Shown here in pieces: positions 1 to 9,367 of a DNA stretch of 64,000 nt. The stretch comes from Bretschneidera sinensis (taxonomy: Eukaryota; Streptophyta; Magnoliopsida; Brassicales; Akaniaceae). The number at the start of each line of letters is the position of its first letter. The first letter of the stretch is position 1. Below the pieces are notes generated by a model. That model was not told the DNA's origin. It did not search any database and was given only the letters and a program-made list of their open reading frames with translations. The translations under genes were made by a program, and so were the position numbers. Location of the stretch: contig CM043697.1 of assembly GCA_023935145.1 (NCBI GenBank), positions 49,052,501-49,116,500 of the forward strand, in the 5' to 3' direction.

Positions 1-534
1 TATTTATAGAGCTTAGAACAACCCTCTAAGCTTAGGACAAGCAAGAAAACAGCATAAAACATGTAAGGAGACAATCCATAAAACATGAAAGGAAACAATC
101 CCTAAAACATGCAAGGCATCAAGGAATTGGCCAAAAGTAAAAAGAGGAACACAATTTCGGATTTTCAGGAGCACCCAATGACCAGAATTCAAACGGTCAT
201 ATCTTCTTGTACACATCTCCAAATGGGCTGAAACTTGTTTGGTTGGAAAGATGACGATTTGATCTTCAATTTGGACTTAAGAAAGTCTTAAAAAGGATGT
301 CGTTTGGGCATGTTATGATGAGCCTAAATCTAGTAGGCTGTTGCATCCGAATCTTCTTTCACTTTGGGCTTGGACCTTGCACCTTAATTAGTTGACAAGA
401 GACTAGGTGATTATTATTGGGTAGGCCCTTGTTATGTTGGACATACCCATGTCACTATCAATAGCTTGGATTAAACTTATTATGCTTTCATCTCCTGTTG
501 GGCCAAGCTTGGAATGCCCCATTTTAGATTCAGC
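1..534. other. Non-coding flank, probably 3' end of a gypsy element
   Basis: No supported gene is seen. The stretch lies just downstream, on the minus strand, of a Ty3/gypsy polyprotein tail (535-636), so it is probably the 3' non-coding end of that element. It contains three spaced copies of a short direct repeat built on ATAAAACATG (about 52-115). No LTR end or second LTR is visible in the window, so the assignment rests on position only. Confidence 0.4.
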
Positions 535-636
535 CTAAATCTCTTGAATCAGCCCATTAAGTGCTTCTTTGACTTTCTTGGATCTTGATCTAGTAATTGG
601 CCCAACTGGAATATGCAATGGATCCTTTAATAGTGC
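535..636 (-). pseudogene. C-terminal tail of a Ty3/gypsy polyprotein
   Basis: The last ~33 codons of a 201-codon minus-strand ORF read as the basic tail found at the end of many plant Ty3/gypsy polyproteins (GPITRSRSKKVKEALNGL), following a KDP motif. The ORF stops at 535. In the same frame, without an interruption, the upstream part is a LINE reverse transcriptase. The gypsy tail is therefore a fragment joined to another element. The junction near 636 is placed where LINE-type residues (LIEKISDK) give way to gypsy-type residues. It is not expected to make a functional protein. Confidence 0.6.
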
Positions 637-1160
637 TTGTTGATTCTTATCAGAAATTTTTTCAATAAGGGGAGCATAGTGTGTAGCATTCAGCCTTGCA
701 GAGGCAAGAGGGACCCCTAAATATTTGAAGGGAAGACTGCCATCCTCCATTCCAGTACATCTTCTATTCTCCATAAGCTCCTCTGGTTTCACTCCAGCAT
801 GGAGGATGTTAGACTTAGAAAGGCTAGCCTTTAGCCCAGAACACTCACTGAAGGTGTTTACACAATTCATAAGCAATCCCACTGATTTAGCCTCACCTCT
901 AGCAAACAGTATAAGATCATCTGCAAAGGCCAGGTGAGTAATCTTGAGCTTGTCACACTTGGGGTGATATCTGAAGCCATCTTTCTCATTCAATCTCCTA
1001 AGCAGCCTAGACAAGTACTCCATTATCACCACAAAGAGGTAAGGAGATAGAGGATCTCCTTGTCTGATTCCTCTTTTGCCTTTCAAGAATCTATGCAAGC
1101 TACCATTGATGGATAGAGATATGATGTTGTTGATACACATTCCACCTAGTGCATTTTCTA
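637..1160 (-). pseudogene. LINE (non-LTR) reverse transcriptase fragment
   Basis: This fragment covers the palm of a plant L1-type LINE reverse transcriptase. Visible family motifs are GIRQGDPLSPYLF, the catalytic FADD box preceded by THLAFADDLILF, and FKYLGVPLASARLN. The endonuclease and the fingers upstream of GKRGIRQGDP are absent, so only about 170 residues of an ORF2 that normally exceeds 1,200 remain. The ATG at 1140 is internal to the domain and is not a true start. Downstream the frame runs straight into a gypsy tail at about 636, so the LINE piece is truncated on both sides. Confidence 0.85.
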
Positions 1161-2770
1161 CACAAGTTTGACTAGTAAATGACGAGTTTATCCCTTTTTT
1201 TTTATTGTAGTGAGTGGAGGTGAGGGGCTTGATGGGTTTTACGTGTGGCTGGCAATCCAGGGTGGCATCTCAAAGTGTCTACCTAGCGCCACTCATCTTT
1301 AAATATGATTAATTCAGCGTGGGATACTAGTCTCCATGTGATAGAAGGCATATCCAATTAATAGCTCGCCTTCCTCTAAAAGAAGAGGAAATTCTTGTAT
1401 AGGCTGTTTATTACAAAGTTTTTCATTTAATATGGTAGAATTATGAGTTTATATGTGCATTAAGAAATTGTGCTTTAGGTTTATATGGTGATCAATCTAT
1501 GTATATCTTTATTTGTATAGCAGTTTCAACAAAAAAATCCTCTAAATTTATAAAAGCATTTTTGAGAATGTGGTAACTATATAAACATAGATTATTTCAC
1601 AAGACAACAAATAAGTATATCATCTTCCCAAAAAGCCATAGGAAAAAAAAATTAAAAAAAAAAATTACAACCAATTTAGCATAGGGAGAATCGAAAAATC
1701 ATTCTTAGTTTATATATAGTCGTTGTTTTATTTGCTCCCAGTTGATGTTGATTAGTCCATAAATATGCAGATAGACAACAAGAGTACTGAGGAATCAACA
1801 GGGATATCGGCAAACACAATATTTAAGTGAAGTAAAGACAGGTTTACAAATTGCTTTGCCTTGGGGTTTGAATTTAGAGCACAAATTCAAGCATGATTTA
1901 TCATAGGGCCCATTGCAGAGGACGAACACTGGACTAAAATTCTCCTCGCAAACTTTAGCCCGAGTGATCAGTATGTTACCTGCACATAAACAAACTCTTA
2001 AAACACAATGCAATGGTAAGAATAGAACAGCGAAAATAAACAGACAAATATTTATGTGATTTGGAGATAAAACTGTTAAGTTTACGGATCATGGTGAGAG
2101 ATTTAATTATAAACTAATGGAGTATATATGGAGAGAGATAAAACTCTCAAAAAACCCTAATCCCCAATACACCTAAATTTGAGTTATACCAAATTTAAAT
2201 CCGAAACCTTAGTAAATGCCTTATTGATACTGAGTTCGAGTCTAAAGAATTTAACTTATATTTAACATGCAATTTGATTTACAAATTTCGTAGGTGCAAT
2301 TTGCAAAGACAGATTTGAGAGGGATTACCTGAATTAAGAGCAATAAGAAAGATGAGCAAGTTAAAGTAGAGCAAGACCTTAGCTATTTCAATTCAGCTAA
2401 TTGAAATTCACATACACAATCTATGTGAGCACTTCTTCCATGACATGTAATTAATTTATAGACTCAACAAAAGAATTGTATTAATTTTGATGTTAATGGG
2501 TTAGACTTTTCAGGTTGAAAATAGATTTCTGAATCTTAGCCATCTACATTCTCATTTATGATTATGAATATATAAAAAGCAATAGCATCCAATTAAGTTA
2601 AAACCCATATATGCATGTTCTCTAATATTTGAGGCTGATGAGTTCTAACTTTCATACTCAACTTTCAAAATGTGGTAATGTAGAACTCAATGTTTTATTA
2701 ATGTTTCAATGTTTCCTCTCAGTCTATCAAAAAAATGTTTCCTATCATGAGCATCAGATTTTTTATTGTT
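1161..2770. other. Intergenic AT-rich DNA, nothing recognised
   Basis: No ORF, LTR or RNA gene can be supported. The longest ORF here (72 codons, minus strand, 1795-2013) has no recognisable motif. The base composition is AT-rich with several A and T runs (for example 1648-1666). It may be old repeat DNA or true intergenic sequence. Confidence 0.5.
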
Positions 2771-3200
2771 GCTAAATTTTATGAAATACTATGTGGTTTG
2801 TTCGACTTTCATTTTATACAATGAGTTTTTTTTTTCTGACAAAATAAACTTGGTGGTTGTCTCTATTGGCATAAAGGGTTGATAGCTATAAAATTGTAAA
2901 AACAAAAAGACATTTTACCTTTACCCATTTTGTTTCAAATGTGACAAAAATGACACCTCAAATATGTAAAAATTACCCGCAATATCAACAAATAAATATT
3001 AAAAATGATTTATTAAAGTTTGCATAAAATGTTTATGGGTGAATTAAACAAGGTTAAAATGGTTTTTGTTTTTGCGATTTAACAACTATCAACCTCTTAT
3101 ACTAACATAGACAACCACACAATTTATTTTGCCAGGAAAAAAACCTTAAGGTATAAAATGAAAATCGAACAAATCACATAGTATTTCATGAAATTTAACC
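2771..3200. mobile_element. Foldback MITE with ~125-bp terminal inverted repeats
   Basis: The left arm (about 2771-2895) and the reverse complement of the right arm (about 3075-3200) align over roughly 120 bases with scattered mismatches. Shared blocks include ATGAAATACTATGTG, TTTGTTCGA, TTTCATTTTATAC and TGGTTGTCT. The centre (2896-3074) is AT-rich and non-coding. Long TIRs and about 430 bp in total suggest a MITE, perhaps Mutator-like. T-rich strings lie outside both ends and could be an imperfect target duplication, but I cannot fix its length. Confidence 0.75.
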
Positions 3201-4050
3201 ATTTTTTTAAGAAGCAGTCAACCTTTATTTATTTATCAGTCAATTCAACATGAAATACATCCCAAGTACACCAAAATATCTGAGACGAAGCACCAACAAG
3301 TAACTCTTTCATTTTACCAAAACAGGGGCTCACACAACACCGCCTATATTGTCCTTTAAAACACAAAAACTCCACCTTGAATACTCATAAAATATACCAA
3401 TGAGACTCTCAACTATATGGATTGTTGTTTTTCTTTGAAATCCAAGCCTCCATATCCGCAATTCTCTATATCCCCATTTTTGCTAATGCATTTGCCATAA
3501 TTTGCCTCTCTTTTTGTATGTTGGAAAACAACCTGAACAATATCTTCCATTGTATTCTGAATAGCATTAAATATCCCATTTTATTTCGACGGCCTTGACT
3601 CCTTGCAATTCACCCATGCAGCTACAACTTTTGAATCGCTTTCTATAATCAAATTCACCTCCTTACTCCACACTAATTTGCTATAACACAACACTGCTTT
3701 CTTTATGGCCAGCAATTCAGCTAAATTAGATTTCACCACTCTCACATTTTAGAGAACATCACCAAAACATTCCTCAAATTACATCTCAAAACCCCACCCG
3801 ACCACACTTGCAGGACTTGGTTTCCCATTGTCGATGAACCATCAACAATGAATGTAATCATGGCCATAGAAGGTTGTTTCCATAGAATATTATCTTTTCA
3901 GCTTCCCATTTTATTTGTACCTCACAATCTCCATTGTTTAACAACATCTCATTTATCCCCATCCCAACCTCATTCTTTATGCCTTAATCCATCACACTAG
4001 TCTAACTTTTATCAAATCAATCACCTCATCACTAGATGCTTCTTTATTTT
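3201..4050 (-). pseudogene. LINE 3' remnant: end of RT region plus RNase H-like domain
   Basis: Minus-strand translation, with several stops and frameshifts, gives the end of a plant LINE ORF2. From high to low coordinates these are: a stretch like EVIDLIKVRL (about 3990-4020) typical of the segment before RNase H; a DGSS-like first strand (about 3840); AELLAIKKAV and IIESDSKVV (about 3610-3720); and HTKREAN (about 3500-3525). This is the order of an RVT_3-type RNase H domain. The 5' side ends near 4050 and the 3' side meets the MITE. Orientation matches the LINE ORF1 remnant at the right edge of the window, so the two could be parts of one element. Confidence 0.7.
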
Positions 4051-4749
4051 GAAACATAATGATGCAGAACAGGTAGACAAAGCAGAATAGATGGCCCTAG
4101 ACTACCTAGAACGGTTGGATCGCTCCAAATCTAAGGGTACGGTTTACATCGTTTTACATGCCAGCCCGGATCGGGCCCTGAAGACCCTAGTCTAATAAGA
4201 AACAGGCCACTGAGCAAAATTGATCAATCATCGTGGCGAGATTTTAGCCAAAAAACGACGTTTAGGCCTTCAATTTAGCAGTTTTTGAGAAATTTCCTAT
4301 TTTGCACTTGCCTAATTTCAATTTTCCTTTTCTTTTTACTTTAACCTTATAAATAAGGAGGCCATGTAATAGTAGGGATTATTAATTTCTGAATAAAATT
4401 AGGGTTTCTTTTCTCTTCGTGAGAACTATTGTATTTAGGGTTAAAGGCACAGTTCTTCTTCCGCTAGCGTTTTACGTCACAGAACTTCATTCTTATTGTT
4501 AAAATATAATTAGAAAACTCTATTTCTATTAAAATTAGGAAACACTAACACCTATAAAGCCAAGTGGACTATACGATAGCGTAAAACATCTATCCTAAAT
4601 GACTGATACCTTTGCTTTAGGACAGATCCCTTTTCATTGTGTAAATTGTCATAAATTTTTTAAACGAGAACTGTCTTTAAGGCTTTATTCTCTCCCACTT
4701 GTATAAACAAGTTTGCTATGGGTTACAGACCAATAGTCCTCAAGGATAC
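4051..4749. other. LTR-like non-coding DNA with a TATA box
   Basis: No ORF is supported. The block has LTR-like features on the plus strand: a start like TGATGCAGAAC near 4060, a TATAAATA box at 4348-4355, and AGGGTTTCTTTTCTCTTCG shortly after. It may be a solo LTR, but no closing CA end or target duplication could be fixed. At 4560-4749 the minus strand carries a purine-rich ACAAGTGGGAGA, similar to copia polypurine tracts, with no readable coding sequence. Confidence 0.35.
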
Positions 4750-5659
4750 TGTTGAAAATCACCTTGACAAGATGCCCATGTGGTGATCTTCCAAACACCC
4801 AAGTCTAGAATGACTTGTAAAGATTAGGAATCAGAAACAGAAATAGAAATGAAAGAAAGAAAGAAAGAAAGAAGATAAGTGATTTGTTATTGAGGTTCTG
4901 CAATAGCCTACGTCCCCGTGAGTTCACCTGAACTCTCTACACTAATCAATGGTTCTTTTACAATCACAGCAACCCCTCTTCAAGAAGCCTAAGTTCTTGA
5001 AGAAACAAAGAAGAAGAAGCAATAGAAAGTGATAAGAACTAACCCTGGAATTTTCCCAAGAAAATTCCTTTTACAAGCTCTTCAATCCCCTTTCTATTCT
5101 ACTCGCTCTTCTAAACAACCAGCCTTACAAATGAGTCTCTCTTATTTTGTGTCTTTGCACTTTTTACAATTCTCTCACTTTTGATCACAAGTTATATCAC
5201 ATTGTTATTGAAAATGAAGCTAGGTGACCCTTTATATAGTGCACCAACTTCTTGTCCAATCTTGAGTGTCATTCTCCACCCTTAGATCTTGATGACCAAT
5301 CAACCATAGCCCTTGATCAATCCTTAGTGATCCTATGCATTTTGGACATGTCTCCACGCACTTAACAAAGGTTGAATCAAATGGACTATGTGTGCCTTCA
5401 AGGTGCGGCCTGAAACAGGGCAAGGAATGGCCTAAAGCAAGGCACACTTGCTGTCCCTCTGGGTGCCGCGGCCTGGACCTCCTTAGCAAACCTCCACCTT
5501 CTGGGTGTCACGGTCTGGGATAGTTTGGACCGTGGCTTGACCTGATGCACACCCATTTTTGCTGCTTTGTGCTGCGGCACACTCCAAGTGTGCTGAGGCT
5601 TCAAGGACAAGTGCTTGAACCTCTTCCAACCTTATTCAAACCTTAGACAAATACCAACA
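4750..5659 (-). repeat. 3' LTR of truncated copia element H
   Basis: On the minus strand an LTR starts with TGTTGG at 5659 directly after the polypurine tract ACAAAGGTAGAGAT (5660-5674), the classic Ty1/copia arrangement. A minus-strand TATATAAAG lies near 5234-5243, about 420 bases in, which fits a U3 promoter. The proposed inner end is ...TTTTCAACA at 4750, giving about 910 bp; this lower boundary is inferred from the TG/CA rule only. A (GAAA)n microsatellite lies at 4851-4873. No partner LTR is in the window. Confidence 0.65.
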
Positions 5660-5948
5660 ATCTCTACCTTTGTCTAAGTGTTTAAACTCGAACCATTGTG
5701 CAGAGAACTTTAGGATCCAAACTCATCTTGAGTAATCAATCAACCGACTCCAATCCTAAGTAGTCCAAGGCATCGTACCATTTTCCGAAATGTAATGTAC
5801 CAAACATCCATATGCTTTGTCCTCTCATGGAACACTGAATTCTTCTACAAGTGCCACACACTTTGGATATGTGAAGACGCCACCACCTGCTCTTTTAGGA
5901 CCATCCACTCGTCCAACAACTCTTTGCACCACATAGCCTAAAGAATGA
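5660..5948 (-). pseudogene. Copia element H, 3' internal remnant
   Basis: This is the last ~290 bases of a minus-strand copia element before its 3' LTR. It holds the polypurine tract at 5660-5674. Upstream sequence is degraded and gives no firm domain. It ends abruptly at about 5948, where sequence homologous to the extra ORF of the Athila-like family begins. The rest of the copia element (5' LTR, gag, most of pol) is missing. Confidence 0.5.
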
Positions 5949-6790
5949 ATGATCGCTAATTGGCCCATCTATAGAGGGGTCTCTAATCCCCTTCTTCTTG
6001 AAGATGTGCCTGAGCAAGAAGGGGTAAGGGAGTCCCCATGCATTAACCGTGGTGGTCTGATGGTTATGCACACTGTCCTAGAACTTGTGTATCTGACTCC
6101 ATATGATTGCTGGGATGGAGTACCAGTGACCCTGGTGAAAGACATAGAGCGCCTGTAAAAATTGATCCCTCATCTGAGTCTTGTACCCCAAAGGGTACAT
6201 GTTACGCTGGAGGACGGAGTCCATAAACCATAAGCTGGGAGGCAACCTCGACCAGCTTCCCGTATTGTTGTATTGGTCGGCATATTGGCCCGCACACATG
6301 TCTTCGATGATATGGGGTAGAGGAAATGGGTCTAGCTGCTTCTCCATATGGCTGTCCACTAGAAGGGAATCATCACAGCAGTGCAGCAAAGCAGCAACAT
6401 CAATAGTGGTCAGCTCAATGAATCTGTCTTGGATTGAGAATCATAGAATCTTTGGTTGGGAGCAGTCATAGGTCAGGTTCTCGTAGAAGCTAACCACGAA
6501 TCAAGTATATACCGTCGAACAGACTGGCTTGAACAGCTGCTTGAGACCCCGGGCCTTGAACTCTTGGACTGCCCATCTTGTGGCATCCAAACTCTTGAAG
6601 TCTTTATTTATGTTAAATATAGTCTCGAACAGTATTTCACGCCACTCGAAACTGGGCCAGGTGGCCTGGTGGCGGCTACTGAAGGCTCGAGAGATGGAGG
6701 CCATGTGCTGAGAAAAATAATGCAGCTTCTGTCGTGTTTGCGCTCGTGCGCAGCTGATGGTGCGCTCGATCGCACAAAGTGATGGGCGCT
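5949..6790 (-). pseudogene. Extra ORF (putative plant transposon protein) remnant of B
   Basis: The minus-strand translation matches the extra ORF of element E (21899-23026) over most of its length. A clear example is residues MCAGQYADQYNN, followed by LPPSLWFMDSVLQRN and GHWYSIPAIIWSQIHKF. The frame is broken: the largest open piece is 103 codons (6078-6389), with other pieces at 6501-6704. The C-terminal third seen in E is missing because the element is cut at about 5949. The function of this family is unknown; it resembles the domain annotated in databases as a putative plant transposon protein. It cannot make a full product. Confidence 0.75.
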
Positions 6791-7640
6791 CGATATCACT
6801 TGCTCAGACAATATATTAAACAGCTGACGTGCAACGAGAACTTGAAGCTGTAGAAATTATACCAATCATAGCCCAACCTCCTACAAATTGCAAATACAAC
6901 CACTAAATAAATGAAGATACAATTAACTAATGAAATGTAATTCAAAAATGCGTGTGGGTGTGAAATAACAAGCAATGTGGAGTTTGAAAGAAATATAGGT
7001 ATGGCCTACCTGGAGTATGTTAACGGAATTAGTTAGGTAAAGGGCGATGAGATATATGACGCGTTGATGAAATTGGGGTGGGGTAGAGTTGGTGATGTGC
7101 CAGAAGCTGGATTGAGAGTTAGGGTTACCGTGTGAGATGGCGATTTGCGAGAGAGGAATAGTTGAAATGTGATTGAGTGTAAGTGAGGGAATAAAAGGGA
7201 AACTGTTTATAACCCGCACGTGACCTCTCTACCCCGAGCGCATTGTGGAGTGCGCTCAATCGCACTTATGCGCAAGTGCATAGGGTAATGCACTTGTGTG
7301 TACTGGAGTGCAGGGTGTAAGTGCGCTCGATCACACTATGTAGTGAGCTCAACCGCAAGATAAAAAATACTGGTAGTGATGAAACATAAAAGAAATGAAC
7401 AAGGAGCAGAACTGGTAACGAAACAACCATACCATACTTTAGTGGCCTCAATACCACTAACTTTTATAGAGGCACTTGAGCTATACGATTGTCAAAGGTG
7501 GAACGTCTCAAGCGCTCTCTTGATACAGTGCTACTCTCTTTGAAGGGAGCACTTAGGGCCCACATCAGGTGGTTCAAGTGCCCTTGACAGTTGTTGCATC
7601 TCCAATTTTGGTGCCTGGTCAATACAATAAGGAAAAGCAG
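6791..7640. other. Spacer of element B with CpG-rich motif clusters
   Basis: This is non-coding DNA between the gag-protease end and the extra ORF of B. It contains degenerate copies of the GCGATCGAGCGCA motif at about 6760-6800 and 7235-7350, in the places where the homologous spacers of C and E also carry clusters. The RT, RNase H and integrase sequence present between these points in E is absent. Confidence 0.7.
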
Positions 7641-7989
7641 TATTAGTAAGTTCAGGATTTTCTACTCAAGGATTATACTTACTTAAAGGCTTTGGTGTGT
7701 TCTTGATGGGGTGCATAGCTCTCTTGATGTCTTTAATCATATCGTCATCCTCTGGCCTAATGTCCAATCTTGTGTCATCATAGTTGGGGATGGTCTCCAA
7801 TGAGTAGTGTGATGGACCTGAGAAACTTTCTCAACAGCACCTTGCATTAAGCTTAAGCTTACATTAGAATATTCATTAACAATTTTGGTTGATTTTAATG
7901 TATTAAATATTTTAAATTCCATCTCCTCATCATTTACTTTCATAGTGACAATGCCCCTTTTTACACTAATATTTGTGTCAGTAGTGATC
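7641..7989 (-). pseudogene. Protease-region remnant of element B
   Basis: The minus strand encodes part of the region after the aspartic protease core, homologous to element C at 32614-33060. It includes a VNDEEMEFKIFNTLKST block and a VSQVHHTTHWRPS block that is frameshifted relative to C. It is interrupted at 7989 by element A; the protease core continues at 15251. The segment ends with a short tail like that of C, followed by the spacer, so this copy also had its polymerase and integrase deleted. There are several frameshifts and no expression is expected. Confidence 0.75.
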
Positions 7990-8178
7990 TGATAGGCGCT
8001 TAAATATACATATTTAAGCCCCCTTATTTACACTTGTTAGATCCTTTATTACGTTAATTTGGTATCTTTTACTTCATTTGTGTGTTTTACATGTTTTTGT
8101 AGGGTCTTGGAGAAAAAGAAGCAGTTTTGGCACTTTAAGGAAGAAATCTAGAAGCCTTGGAGCACTTTCTGGACAAAG

Positions 8179-8290
8179 GGCGATCGAGCGCACATGCAAT
8201 GCGATCGAGCGCACATACGATCGTGCGCACACTTGTAAGATCGAGCGCACACTGCGATCGAGCGCAAGGACACATGCGATCGAGCGCAAA
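8179..8290. promoter_or_regulatory. CpG-rich 15-mer array upstream of the TATA box (A, 5' LTR)
   Basis: Six tandem but irregularly spaced copies of GCGATCGAGCGCACA or close variants start at about 8180, 8201, 8218, 8238, 8254 and 8276. They lie 125-235 bases upstream of TATAAATA, within U3, where repeated activator elements of plant retrotransposons often sit. The core GCGATCGAGCGC is near-palindromic. Regulatory function is inference from position. The 3' LTR of A has four copies at 14104-14182. Confidence 0.55.
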
Positions 8291-8415
8291 TGTACAGGCA
8301 TGAATAGTAAACTACAGAACCCTATTTTGGAAATAACCTTATTTTGGAAATAAAGGAGTTTTGTGTTTTAGGAAAGTTTAGAAACTCATGAGTCTATTAG
8401 GACTTCTCAAAGACC

Positions 8416-8423
8416 TATAAATA
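8416..8423 (+). promoter_or_regulatory. TATA box of the A 5' LTR
   Basis: TATAAATA is in the right place to set a transcription start about 30 bases downstream. The same box is conserved at 14324-14331 in the 3' LTR and on the minus strand of the E LTRs (20073-20080 and 30403-30410). The copies in all these LTRs sit in the same sequence context (CCTATAAATACACTTGTAA). Confidence 0.7.
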
Positions 8424-8854
8424 CACTTGTAAACTCACACACAAAAACACACCTTAGATAGTAAACAATTTTCTCTTTTCTTTTACTTGGAGTGGAGAGC
8501 TTGGGAGAGAATTGACGCCTCTTCTCTCGGGTTTATTCTTCTCCCTTATGTTTTGTTTAAATTATGTTTACTTTAGTTAGTATGTGTAACTAACTCTCTT
8601 ATAGGGCTCGATTGAAGCCGTAGTTATGCATTCCCATATTTTTATACATTGATTAAATCTTTGCATAGCTTTTTATGTTACTTAACTTGATTAACACCTA
8701 TGCTTATTTAAATTCCTCATATGTATGTGTAAGGCCAACGTATGCATGTGGTATGGATGGGTTAGTTAGATCAATTTGGATGACCGAGTCCTGGGTCTAA
8801 CATTAGTAACAAGGGACCATCTTATCCGGATACCCGGGTTAATCAACATGGGAA

Positions 8855-9095
8855 ACCGGGAGTAGATACCATGCCCTAGGTCTCATATGGTTGTCGATTT
8901 CCACAGTACCTATGTTTTCTTAAGGAACAACTCAAGCAGATACCATGCTGAATCCCTTAAGAAAGAAAAGAGTTAGAGTAGATACCATGCCTAACTCGTT
9001 GCTTAGGGAAATCAATAGCTTAAGGAGTAGATACCATGCCCTTAGGTTGGCAACCAGTAGGTACACATAATAAGGCTAGAGCACTGATACCTTAT
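8855..9095 (+). other. Hairpin array with shared loop GATACCATGC in R-U5
   Basis: Five consecutive predicted hairpins. H1 (8855-8881) has ACC-GGG pairing with CCC-TA-GGT. H2 (8916-8964) has a perfect 10-bp stem TTTCTTAAGG / CCTTAAGAAA. H3 (8970-8997) has a perfect 7-bp stem GAGTTAG / CTAACTC. H4 (9019-9046) has CTTAAGG / CCTTAGG with one G-U pair. H5 (9070-9095) has ATAAGG / CCTTAT. H1-H4 each present GATACCATGC in the loop. The array is downstream of the TATA box, so it should be in the RNA. Stem pairing was read by eye from the sequence. Confidence 0.6.
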
Positions 9096-9348
9096 ACAAA
9101 ATCGGGAATGTATGACTAGTGGTGGATATCAAAGCCCTATATCTTTATTATTATCAAATCACCCTTCAGTTTATTATTTCTATCTTTTTACATCGCAAAT
9201 ATAATTCTAAATCGAACTTTACCAATCCCTGTGGAGATGATCTTGCATTCGCACACTATGCTACACTATTGACCTTGTGCACTTGCAAGTAAAACAAAGT
9301 ACGATTCTTCACCTATTTATTTAGGTGGATAAACGCACAACAAGTTTT

Positions 9349-9367
9349 TGGCGCCATTGCCGGGGAT
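9349..9367 (+). other. Primer-binding site of A (tRNA-Asp type)
   Basis: TGGCGCCATTGCCGGGGAT starts six bases after the LTR end. It is complementary, apart from one base, to the 3' end expected of a plant tRNA-Asp, the usual minus-strand primer of Athila-type gypsy elements. E, B and C have versions at the equivalent place (E: GTTGCC rather than ATTGCC). Confidence 0.85.

Larger units (their letters stand above)
5949..7989 (-). mobile_element. Gypsy element B, 3' portion (interrupted by A)
   Basis: This is the downstream half of minus-strand Athila-like element B. It resumes at 15251 beyond inserted element A. The two sides meet within protease-coding sequence: TGATC occurs at 7985-7989 and again at 15251-15255 as the target duplication, and the flanks join to match element C at 33040-33075. 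It holds, from high to low coordinate, the end of the protease region, a spacer with CpG-rich motifs, and an extra-ORF remnant. No RT, RNase H or integrase is present. Its 3' LTR is missing because the element ends abruptly at about 5949. Confidence 0.85.
7990..9342 (+). repeat. 5' LTR of element A
   Basis: This LTR is 1,353 bp. It begins TGATAGGCGC, followed by an inverted repeat with 10-bp arms GCTTAAATAT around AC (about 7996-8017), and ends CGCACAACA. It matches the 3' LTR closely, but has two extra copies of the CpG-rich motif and a few substitutions. In order it contains the motif cluster (8179-8290), a TATA box (8416-8423), and a hairpin array (8855-9095) that should lie in the transcribed R-U5 part. 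Confidence 0.95.

Noticed and set aside
1795..2013. 72-codon cysteine-containing minus-strand ORF as a small secreted peptide
   Set aside because: The cysteine spacing matches no family I know, there is no convincing signal peptide and no sign of a promoter or homologue in the window.
6078..6782. Plus-strand ORFs of 96-108 codons over the B extra-ORF remnant
   Set aside because: They are antisense shadows of the minus-strand extra ORF, which has clear homology to the copies in E and C.
8078..8353. 91-codon ORF and its equivalents at 14002, 20124, 30454, 46819 and 48957 (residues such as IERTC and RSSAR repeated)
   Set aside because: They are translations of the CpG-rich motif cluster in LTR U3, appear in both strands and vary in frame and length. 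They are not coding.
8850..9100. Regularly recurring 15-mer AGTAGATACCATGCC looking like a CRISPR array
   Set aside because: Spacing is uneven (42-74 bases), flanks pair into hairpins, the array lies inside a plant LTR, and there are no cas genes.
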